A DNA stretch of 40,668 bases. Source: an uncultured Bacteroidales bacterium (GTDB lineage Bacteria > Bacteroidota > Bacteroidia > Bacteroidales > UBA932). Location of the stretch: positions 1 through 40,668 of the forward strand of contig ONKE01000045.1 of the NCBI GenBank assembly GCA_900318355.1. Direction: 5' to 3'. The notes beneath the pieces are model-generated. The model was given only the letters and a program-made list of their open reading frames with translations. It was not told where the DNA came from and made no database searches. Made by a program: the position numbers and the translations under genes. Of this stretch, positions 8,826 to 15,048 are shown in pieces; the first letter of the stretch is position 1, and every line of letters starts with the position of its first letter.

Positions 8826-8830
8826 GCAAA
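8799..8830 (-). promoter_or_regulatory. Promoter of the abiEi-abiEii operon
   Basis: On the minus strand a -33 box TTTG (8830-8827) is followed after exactly 20 bases by CATATTTG (8806-8799), a 7-of-8 match to TAnnTTTG. The predicted start of transcription is only about 10 bases before the ATG, so the mRNA leader would be very short. The promoter lies inside the operator palindrome. Confidence 0.6.
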
Positions 8831-8847
8831 TCATCCGTGATATTTTC

Positions 8848-9291
8848 CTAAAGAGGATGAACGGCGCGCAGATGGTCGAGGAAGGCTTTCGGGGTCATCA
8901 CCGGCGTAGGTTCCATCTTGTTGGGGATGCGGAAATACTTGTCGCCCGAGATGATGATGTCGCAATTGTTGTAATCGGCGAAAAACGCCTGCGCACAATC
9001 TTCGATGTCTTCGATTTCCGTAGCATTGACAGCGTATTTCAAGTCGAAGTAGTCGATGCCGCCGACATTGACATATGAAAGGAGATCGCCGATTACCTGG
9101 CGGAATCGTTTATCGTCATAGCCAGGGCTTTTCGCAGTAATATAAGCAGCATCAATTATGCTCTGCGTAGTCATCCATCCCTCCATGCTGGTGGTCCGAA
9201 TCAACTTGAAAATACAGGCTGATGCCTCTGCAGAGGTCCTTCCGGGGATCAACGTGTCGATAAGGACATTGGTGTCAATAAACACTCTCAT
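8848..9291 (-). CDS. PIN-domain (VapC-like) RNase toxin
   Basis: This 147-residue protein opens with MRVFIDTNVLIDTL, the first PIN strand with catalytic Asp6. Further likely metal-binding acids are Asp47 (SIIDAAY), Asp98 (DIEDCAQA) and Asp117 or Asp111 (CDIIISGDKYF). This gives the acidic set expected of PIN-domain ribonucleases, which cut tRNA, rRNA or mRNA. The gene begins with a 4-base ATGA-type overlap (9288-9291) with the stop of the upstream ribbon-helix-helix gene, the normal antitoxin-first layout of type II TA modules. Its stop at 8848 lies just upstream of the AbiEi operator. All acids are intact, so an active toxin is plausible. RNA target is unknown. Confidence 0.87.
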   Translation of the reverse strand: MRVFIDTNVLIDTLIPGRTSAEASACIFKLIRTTSMEGWMTTQSIIDAAYITAKSPGYDDKRFRQVIGDLLSYVNVGGIDYFDLKYAVNATEIEDIEDCAQAFFADYNNCDIIISGDKYFRIPNKMEPTPVMTPKAFLDHLRAVHPL

Positions 9292-9560
9292 AGCCCAAGG
9301 ATGTGTTTAAGCCGGGGATCAGCCTCAATTTCTTCTTTTGAGGGCATTGCAATGCAGCACTGCATGGCCTTGAGTTCGTCCGAGATTTTAAAATCCGGCG
9401 GCAGGACGGGCCAGTCCAGCTCCGTTTCCTTCTCCAGGACCTTTTCCACATAGCTATTGACCGAAAGATTAACTTTCCCGGCCTCGCGTTTAATCCGCGC
9501 GATGAGGGACGGACGGAACCTGAAAGCCGTCTGTACCCTTTTTTCTGTTGCAACTCTCAT
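9288..9560 (-). CDS. Ribbon-helix-helix antitoxin partner of the PIN toxin
   Basis: From the ATG at 9560 the product is 90 residues. An upstream frame to 9593 starts inside the palindromic operator and is not preferred. Residues about 8-43 carry a ribbon-helix-helix DNA-binding motif: a strand with QTAFRFRPSL, then helices IARIKREAGK and SVNSYVEKVLEKE. The C-terminal 45 residues (DWPVLPPDFKISDELKAMQ...) probably wrap the toxin. The stop overlaps the PIN gene start by 4 bases. RHH antitoxins of this kind bind operators over their own promoter, and two inverted repeats lie just upstream (9565-9606). The family (Arc/MetJ-like, arm of HicB/VapB type) is assigned by fold pattern, not by a recognised name. 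The region appears more AT-rich than the neighbouring PUL genes. Confidence 0.82.
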   Translation of the reverse strand: MRVATEKRVQTAFRFRPSLIARIKREAGKVNLSVNSYVEKVLEKETELDWPVLPPDFKISDELKAMQCCIAMPSKEEIEADPRLKHILGL

Positions 9561-9564
9561 AATC

Positions 9565-9606
9565 GTGTTATCATTTTTACAAAAATATAACACTATTTTG
9601 TAAAAA
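9565..9606. promoter_or_regulatory. Nested inverted repeats: RHH antitoxin operator
   Basis: Two interleaved perfect inverted repeats are visible. TTTTTACAAAA (9574-9584) pairs with TTTTGTAAAAA (9596-9606) across 11 bases. GTGTTAT (9565-9571) pairs with ATAACAC (9587-9593). Together they cover the -7 element and the spacer, and begin 5 bases before the antitoxin ATG. Ribbon-helix-helix repressors commonly bind such tandem half-sites. Operator function is inferred. Confidence 0.75.
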
Positions 9607-9611
9607 GCAAA
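9580..9611 (-). promoter_or_regulatory. Promoter of the RHH/PIN operon
   Basis: Minus-strand TTTG at 9611-9608, exactly 20 bases, then TATTTTTG at 9587-9580, a full match to TAnnTTTG. The ATG at 9560 lies about 20 bases downstream of the -7 element. The architecture is the same as that of the neighbouring abiE promoter. Confidence 0.7.
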
Positions 9612-9641
9612 TAAAATGGATACGGAATGGAAAACCGATAG

Positions 9642-12278
9642 CTAGAAAGTCAGCTCAGTGGTACCAGACCCCACTTCGACCGGGTCGGAGCCGCGGACGA
9701 TGACAGTGCCGGTGGTGTTTTCCGGGAGGGTTACCGTGAGGACGACCTTGCCGCCTTCGCGTTTCCAGCCCGATGCGACAAGTCCCCGGACGGAGTTGTA
9801 GGTGGCCGAAATATGGTCAAGGCCTTCGACGAAATCGGGCGTAAACAGGACGTGGGCGAAGCCGGGACGCTGCGGGTCGAAGTTGATGCCGGCCAGGCAG
9901 TTGACGTACCAGGCGGTGATGTCGCCAAGGAAAACGTGGTCAAGCGAGGAGTCGCGCCAGTTCTCTTCGTCGAGGATCCAACGCTCGGGAAGAGTGCTGT
10001 AGCCCTTCTCTATCCAGGCGAACCACGAAGGGGCTTTGGTGCCGGTGGCAAGGCGGAATGCGACGTCGCCATGGCCATATTTCGAGAGCATGCGGAGCAC
10101 ATGCTTGCTGCCCATGGAGCCGAAGTCGAGCACATAGTCGTTGGCCGCAACCTTCCTGGCAAGGGTGTCGGCGACCTGCTGGCGATATTCCTCAGGCACG
10201 GCGCCAAGGGAAAGCGGGGCGGCAAGGGCGCACATGGAGCCATTGGCGTAGGTGCATGACGCAGCATCGAAATACTTGGTGTTGATAAGGTTGTATAGCT
10301 GCGTGGCCTTGGCCTCGTAGGCCGAGCCGTCGCGGCCGAGGAGGCCGGAGAACTTGGCCATGAGACGGTTGTCCAGCCAGTAGAAGAGCGTCGACGTGAA
10401 GTCCGTAGGGGTCTGGGTGTCGTAATAGACCCAGTCGCCGATGCCGTAGGTCACGCCGCCGTCCGGCTCTTCGCGGGTGGCGAGATAGGCCAGATATCGC
10501 TCCAGGGCAGGATACATCTTCTCGATCACGCCGGCATCGCCATAATAATTGTACAATGCCTCGGGAATGATGAATGCACAGGCGTCCCAGACCGGTCCGA
10601 TCCAGTCGTCGAAGCCCCAGCCCGCGGTCGGGATGATGCCCGAGAGACGGCCTTCCGGGGTGATGTTGTCCAGGAAATCGTCCATCCACTTGTCGTAGAA
10701 CTTGAAGCCGTCGTAGCCCAGCAAGGCGAGGTCGATGGCAAGGTAAGCGTCTGCCTCCCAGCCGTTTTTCTCGCGGGTCGGGCAGTCGGTAGGGATGGAG
10801 TGGAGGTTGTTGAGATAGGTCCTGCGGGCCATTTCGGTGAGGGTCTCGAAACGGGGGTCGGAGCAGGAGAAAGTTCCTACGGGCGCAACGTCGGTGTGGA
10901 TGTATTCGGCCTGGACATCGAGGGAGCGCAGCGGCTTGGAGCAGCGCACCTCGACGTATTGGAATCCATGGTAGGTGAACTCGGGACGCCATGTTTCGGT
11001 GCCATTGCCGCTGAGGATGTAGGTGTCGGTCTGGTTTTCGTAGCCGGGGATGGTGGTGTAGTAGATGGAGATGTTTTCCGGATTCATCCGGCCGTCGGGA
11101 TGGACCAGCTCACCGTGGGCGAGGGTGACGACCGTGCCGGCCTCGCCGCTTACCCGCAGCCTCGGCAAACCGGCGATGTTGCGCCCGAAATCAAACACGG
11201 TCACCGAGTCGCCGAAATGCTTGACGTCCACCGCCTTGATAAGCTCCGTAGGCCGCACGGGCGGGCAGAGCTGGGCGCTCAGGCGCGGCTTCATCTGCGT
11301 CACGCCGACCTGCCATTCGGCCGGGTAGTCGGTGTCGAACAGGCGCACTTCCTCGGCAGGGGCCCAAGCGCTGTCGTCGAAGCCGGGGCTGGTCCAGCCG
11401 GGGATTTCCTTGCGGGCATCGTATACGTCGCCGCTGTAGATATTGTTGCTGACCCAGGGGCCGTCGGCGCAGGTCCGCCATGAAGGGTCGGAGGCGATGA
11501 CGTCTTCCGAGCCGTCTTCATAAAGAACGTGAAGCTGGCAGATCATACGCGCACGGCCGCGCCAATGTGCCTCGTCGAAGTCCCATGTGGCCACAGGCTG
11601 GATCTCGTTGAAGAAGCCGTTGCCGAGCACCGTGCCGACTGCGTTGTCGCCCGGCCGGACAAGGGCCGTGACGTCGCTTACGGTGTAGAGGCTGCGCTTG
11701 GAATAGTCGGTGTAGCCGGGGTCTATTACGCTGTCGCCCACGCGCTTGCCGTTGATCCAGGTCACGCCGTAGGCCGCGGCGCTATAATACAGGTATGCAG
11801 CCCTGATGCCTCTGCGGAGGGTGAATTCGCGGCGGAACATGGGCGCTGCGGCAACATCCTTGTCCCGACCGTCGCCGATCCACGACGCCGTCCAATCCTT
11901 GCGGTGGAGCATTGCCGTGCGGAAACTGGCCGGGCGGCTCGAAAGCACCACGCTGCGGTCGGCATTCCACGCCTCCACCTCCCAGCGGTAGTCCTTAAGG
12001 CTTTGCAGGGCGTCTTCGGCGTCGAGCCTGACCAACTGCGAGGAGCCGGCAATCTCGCCTGAATCCCAGACCACCACGCCGTCCGGGTTGCTCACCACCA
12101 CGCGGCATCCGGCCTGGACGAAGCCGCGGCCGGTATCGTAGGCCCACGTGAAGCGGGGGTTGCCCATGTCGATGGCGATGGGGTCGTCGCAATATTCGCA
12201 GCGAAGCGAGACTATTCCGGACTTCGGAGTGCAGGCAGCCAAAAGGAGAGCCGCGCAAATGGAGAGAAGTTTTTTCAT
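9642..12278 (-). CDS. GH78 alpha-L-rhamnosidase lipoprotein
   Basis: The 878-residue protein has a lipoprotein signal (LLLAAC, Cys16) and the multi-domain build of GH78: N-terminal beta domains to about 440, an (alpha/alpha)6 catalytic domain at about 465-800 and a C-terminal beta domain. The catalytic motif reads PTDCPTREKNGWEADAYL (497-514). Asp498, Glu503 and Asp510 have the 5- and 7-residue spacing of the acidic residues in characterised GH78 enzymes, and Glu765 in TLPERW is the likely base. The enzyme releases terminal alpha-L-rhamnose from plant glycans or glycosides. Lipidation suggests membrane attachment, inner or outer side not predictable. It is transcribed toward the TA modules and PUL 1. 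Its -7 box is shared in a palindrome with the divergent glycosidase gene. It may be part of PUL 1, but two TA modules and their own promoters lie between. Confidence 0.92.
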   Translation of the reverse strand: MKKLLSICAALLLAACTPKSGIVSLRCEYCDDPIAIDMGNPRFTWAYDTGRGFVQAGCRVVVSNPDGVVVWDSGEIAGSSQLVRLDAEDALQSLKDYRWEVEAWNADRSVVLSSRPASFRTAMLHRKDWTASWIGDGRDKDVAAAPMFRREFTLRRGIRAAYLYYSAAAYGVTWINGKRVGDSVIDPGYTDYSKRSLYTVSDVTALVRPGDNAVGTVLGNGFFNEIQPVATWDFDEAHWRGRARMICQLHVLYEDGSEDVIASDPSWRTCADGPWVSNNIYSGDVYDARKEIPGWTSPGFDDSAWAPAEEVRLFDTDYPAEWQVGVTQMKPRLSAQLCPPVRPTELIKAVDVKHFGDSVTVFDFGRNIAGLPRLRVSGEAGTVVTLAHGELVHPDGRMNPENISIYYTTIPGYENQTDTYILSGNGTETWRPEFTYHGFQYVEVRCSKPLRSLDVQAEYIHTDVAPVGTFSCSDPRFETLTEMARRTYLNNLHSIPTDCPTREKNGWEADAYLAIDLALLGYDGFKFYDKWMDDFLDNITPEGRLSGIIPTAGWGFDDWIGPVWDACAFIIPEALYNYYGDAGVIEKMYPALERYLAYLATREEPDGGVTYGIGDWVYYDTQTPTDFTSTLFYWLDNRLMAKFSGLLGRDGSAYEAKATQLYNLINTKYFDAASCTYANGSMCALAAPLSLGAVPEEYRQQVADTLARKVAANDYVLDFGSMGSKHVLRMLSKYGHGDVAFRLATGTKAPSWFAWIEKGYSTLPERWILDEENWRDSSLDHVFLGDITAWYVNCLAGINFDPQRPGFAHVLFTPDFVEGLDHISATYNSVRGLVASGWKREGGKVVLTVTLPENTTGTVIVRGSDPVEVGSGTTELTF

Positions 12279-12294
12279 TACTCAGCTTATTTTC

Positions 12295-12312
12295 CTATCT
12301 TTGCAAAGATAG
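12295..12312. promoter_or_regulatory. Overlapping divergent -7 elements forming an 18-base palindrome
   Basis: CTATCTTTGCAAAGATAG is a perfect palindrome. It contains TATCTTTG on the plus strand (12296-12303) and the same TATCTTTG on the minus strand (12311-12304), both exact TAnnTTTG matches. On the minus strand GTTG at 12335-12332 lies 20 bases upstream; on the plus strand TTTT lies at the equivalent place (12272-12275). The two promoters, for the GH78 gene and for the clan GH-A gene, would therefore compete for the same DNA. Confidence 0.65.
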
Positions 12313-12360
12313 CGAAATATCCCTTAATGGTCAACCGCGATTTTTGACAAAACTTCCAAG

Positions 12361-13896
12361 ATGCGTACTGAAATACTTCTGACAGCCCTTTTGGCAGCCC
12401 TGCCTGTAGTTTTTTCATGCGGACAGAAGCCCGCCACAGACCTCCCTGCCGCTTCCGCACTGAGCGGCTACGACGCCGGGTCCGCCCGCGCCGTAAAGCC
12501 CCTCAAGCCCACCGGCGCGACCCTTATGGGCGCGGGAGTCGAGCTCGACCCCCACTTCTTCTCCCAAAACGTCACGCGGAAGGAAGGCGTCAAGGCCCAA
12601 GACTGGGACAAGTTCATCGAGCCGCGCATCAAAGCCATGAAGCCCAGCCGTTTCCGCATGATGGTACTTCCCCACTGGTGGGAGCCGGAAAACGACAATG
12701 ACGACCCGCAGGTGATGGCTCCCGACGGATTCACTTTCGAAAGCACGGAAATGAAGTCGCTCTGCCGCATTCTCGACCTGGCAGAAGAGGAAGGCATCGA
12801 CGTGACGCTCGTCCTCTGGGGCTGTCCGATCAGCGCCACAAGCATCGACAGGGGCTATCTCGGGCGCCATTTCCTGTGCGACCCCGAGGGCCGCAACTGG
12901 GTCTGCGCGCCCGCCTCCAACGAGGAATTCGCCGAAAATTTCGCGGCTCTGGTAAAATACCTTGTAAATGAAAGGAACTATTCCTGTATCAAGGAGATAA
13001 CCCCGTTCAACGAGCCCGACGGCGGCCCCGTCTGCGACCTGCCGCAATATATCCCGTTGGTCCGGGAGCTTGACCGCCGCTTCGACAAGGAAGGCCTGCG
13101 CGGTCGCGTCCGCTTCAACCTCTCCGACAACACCGACACGCGCCGCTTTTTCCTCAGCACCGTTTCCGAGGCTCTCTTCGACGAGGCCGACCTCTTCAAC
13201 AGCCACACCTATATCTTCGGCTACGACACCCCCAACAGCGCCATCCTTAACTGGGAGCGGGCCAATGTCGCCGCAGCGGCCGGTCTTCCCCACATTGTCG
13301 GCGAGTTCGGTTCCAACCAATGCGTCGGCGCCACCCGCCAAAGGGACATAGACCGTTACGAGCGCGGAGTCCTGATGACCCGCCTTGCCATCTGCTTCCT
13401 CAACGGCGGAGCCTCCGCGATAAGCTACTGGAGCCTTCTGGACCAATATTACAACCGTGACGCCGGCTACGGCGAAATGCAGCAGCTGGGCCTGTGGAAA
13501 GCCAACAAGGAGAGCTACCGCTACGATGAAAACGACTATGCCGCCGCGGAAGGCGACTACCTCGTCCGTCCCCAATACTACGCCTACGGTCTCCTGACCC
13601 GTTTCGTCCGCAAAGGCATGAGAGTCTATCCTCTCGACCTTGGCCGAAGCCTCGCCGCAGGCACAGCCCTCAGGGGCAAGGACGGCAAATGGGTGTATAT
13701 ATTCGCAAACGGCACGCAGGAGAGTCTTTCCTTCGACCTGAAGGGCCGCGGCACCTGCAGGGCCTACATCTACTCCCAGGACAGCCTGCCGCAGGGCGAC
13801 TCCCAAATCGAGGCTTCATGCCGCCTCGCCTCCGACTCCGGCGCCTGGCATCTGGCCCTTGCCCCGCAGACGACGCTCGTTCTGGCTCAGGATTAA
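12361..13896 (+). CDS. Clan GH-A glycoside hydrolase lipoprotein with C-terminal beta-sandwich
   Basis: The 511-residue protein has a lipobox ending in FSC (Cys20). The central domain has features of a (beta/alpha)8 barrel of clan GH-A: SRFRMMVLPHWWEP near residues 96-108, an acid/base candidate Glu218 in PFNEPDGG, and a nucleophile candidate Glu315 in IVGEFGSN. The last 90 residues (from about 405) look like the beta-sandwich that follows the barrel in GH30, GH39 and GH51. The family cannot be fixed by eye; GH30/GH39-like and unassigned GH5-like are both possible. It is divergent from the GH78 gene and 135 bases upstream of the lacI-type gene, with a possible weak hairpin between. It probably acts on the same or a related glycan as PUL 2. 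Confidence 0.8.
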   Translation: MRTEILLTALLAALPVVFSCGQKPATDLPAASALSGYDAGSARAVKPLKPTGATLMGAGVELDPHFFSQNVTRKEGVKAQDWDKFIEPRIKAMKPSRFRMMVLPHWWEPENDNDDPQVMAPDGFTFESTEMKSLCRILDLAEEEGIDVTLVLWGCPISATSIDRGYLGRHFLCDPEGRNWVCAPASNEEFAENFAALVKYLVNERNYSCIKEITPFNEPDGGPVCDLPQYIPLVRELDRRFDKEGLRGRVRFNLSDNTDTRRFFLSTVSEALFDEADLFNSHTYIFGYDTPNSAILNWERANVAAAAGLPHIVGEFGSNQCVGATRQRDIDRYERGVLMTRLAICFLNGGASAISYWSLLDQYYNRDAGYGEMQQLGLWKANKESYRYDENDYAAAEGDYLVRPQYYAYGLLTRFVRKGMRVYPLDLGRSLAAGTALRGKDGKWVYIFANGTQESLSFDLKGRGTCRAYIYSQDSLPQGDSQIEASCRLASDSGAWHLALAPQTTLVLAQD

Positions 13897-13923
13897 TCAC
13901 GCGACCGGCGCAATCATGCCTGC

Positions 13924-13951
13924 GACGGCCTTTACGCACTGCCCGGCCGTC
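13924..13951 (+). terminator. Possible weak terminator after the GH-A gene
   Basis: GACGGCC (13924-13930) can pair with GGCCGTC (13945-13951) across a 14-base loop; a TTTTT run appears ten bases later (13961-13965). The stem is GC-rich but the loop is long and the T-run is displaced, so function is uncertain. Confidence 0.35.
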
Positions 13952-13997
13952 ACGGAAAGATTTTTCAAAAAAAACAGTTACATATGAAATATTTCAT

Positions 13998-14005
13998 TAA
14001 CTTTG
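13998..14005 (+). promoter_or_regulatory. -7 element of the lacI/PUL 2 promoter
   Basis: TAACTTTG is an exact TAnnTTTG match, 26 bases before the ATG at 14032. No convincing TTTG box is seen about 20 bases upstream. The predicted transcription start falls at about 14012, directly within the operator palindromes. Confidence 0.6.
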
Positions 14006-14026
14006 CGCTTAGCTTAAGCGCTTAAG
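14005..14026. promoter_or_regulatory. LacI-type operator, two overlapping palindromes
   Basis: CTTAAGCGCTTAAG (14013-14026) is a perfect 14-base palindrome centred on CG, the classic form of LacI-family operators with an AAGCGCTT core. A second palindrome, GCGCTTA-GCT-TAAGCGC (14005-14021), overlaps it and abuts the -7 element. The palindromes end 5 bases before the start codon of the LacI-type gene. Autorepression of the whole lacI-susC-susD transcript is the likely role. Confidence 0.75.
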
Positions 14027-14031
14027 TAAAC

Positions 14032-15027
14032 ATGCCAGCCTCGCGACAACAGACCCTCCGCAGCATCTCCCAGGCACTGGGGGTTTCGACGGCCACGGTC
14101 TCCTGGGTCCTTTCCGGCCAGGGAGACGCCAAGGGCATAAGCGCCGCCACCCAGAAAAGGGTGCGCGACTTCGCCGCGGAAACAGGCTACAGGCCAAATA
14201 TGGTGGCCCGCGGCCTGAGTCTCGGCTCGACCAAGACCATCGGCCTGCTGATCTCTTCGCTCGCCGACCCCTTCTACTCCAGCATAGCCAAAGCGGTCGT
14301 GGAAGAGGCCGGGCGCCTGGGCTATTCCACCATGATTTCCACCTCGCAGTCCGACGGTTCCAAGGAAAAGGAAATGGCAGCCCTCCTGGGCAGCCGCCAG
14401 GTCGACGGCATCATCGTGACCCCCACCGAACAGGCCGACTGGGTCAATTCCTACATATCCGCCGGCGGCAAGATCGTGCTGGTCGACCGTCCCGTCCCCG
14501 GCAGCGACACTCCGAGCGTGGTCATCGACAACCGCGAGAGCGCATTCAGGCTGGTGAGCCACCTCATCCGGGAGGGCCACCGCCGCATCGCCATATTCAC
14601 GACGGCCCACAACCTCGTCAACATGCAGGCACGCCACGAGGGCTACATCCAGGCGCTGGAAGAGGCCGGAATAGAGCCGGACGAGCGACTCTTCTGCCAG
14701 GTGCCGCCCGAAGCGAGCATCGACCAGATCCACGCCGAAATCGACCGCCTCATCTCCGAATGCCCCGACGTGGACGGCATCTTCTTCACCACCCACGTCC
14801 TCGTGCTTCCGACCTACGCCCACTACCTGAAGGCCGGCCTTCCCCTCGACCAGGGAAAGCACTGGGCCTGCATCCACACCCTCCCCGACTTCGAACTGCT
14901 GATCCCCAAGATGAGCATCGCCCGCATGCCCATAGAAAACATGGGCATATGCGCCGTAGACATGCTTCTGGGCCGCTGCGAACTCGGAAACAACGTGCTC
15001 CGCTGCCAACTTGAACTTAAACAATAA
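14032..15027 (+). CDS. LacI-family transcriptional regulator of PUL 2
   Basis: This 331-residue protein starts at the ATG at 14032, since the helix-turn-helix begins at once. The N-terminal DNA-binding region reads TLRSISQALGVSTATVSWVLSG (about 8-29), with the hinge region RPNMVARGLSLGSTKTIGLL (about 58-77). The periplasmic-binding-protein-like effector domain follows, with ADPFYSSIAKAVVEEA, a DGIIVTP strand and DRPVPG. LacI-type proteins bind sugars or sugar phosphates and leave a palindromic operator on binding. The gene precedes susC by 21 bases with no promoter visible between, so regulator and transporter are probably co-transcribed from the promoter at 13998. It is a LacI repressor rather than the HTCS or ECF regulators most PULs use. 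The effector is unknown. Confidence 0.92.
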   Translation: MPASRQQTLRSISQALGVSTATVSWVLSGQGDAKGISAATQKRVRDFAAETGYRPNMVARGLSLGSTKTIGLLISSLADPFYSSIAKAVVEEAGRLGYSTMISTSQSDGSKEKEMAALLGSRQVDGIIVTPTEQADWVNSYISAGGKIVLVDRPVPGSDTPSVVIDNRESAFRLVSHLIREGHRRIAIFTTAHNLVNMQARHEGYIQALEEAGIEPDERLFCQVPPEASIDQIHAEIDRLISECPDVDGIFFTTHVLVLPTYAHYLKAGLPLDQGKHWACIHTLPDFELLIPKMSIARMPIENMGICAVDMLLGRCELGNNVLRCQLELKQ

Positions 15028-15048
15028 CCATTTATCCAATAACGTTCC

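Noticed and set aside
8164-8829. Longer antitoxin start at 8829
   Set aside because: It would translate through the operator palindrome and promoter; the conserved part begins at the ATG at 8781 or 8787.
12415-13806. 463-residue minus-strand frame
   Set aside because: Antisense to the clan GH-A gene with NEP and GEFG motifs; composition is typical of a codon shadow.
14013-14026. CTTAAG palindrome as a restriction-site-like chance repeat
   Set aside because: Its CG-centred 14-base symmetry, its second overlapping copy and its place just before a LacI-family gene make an operator much more likely.
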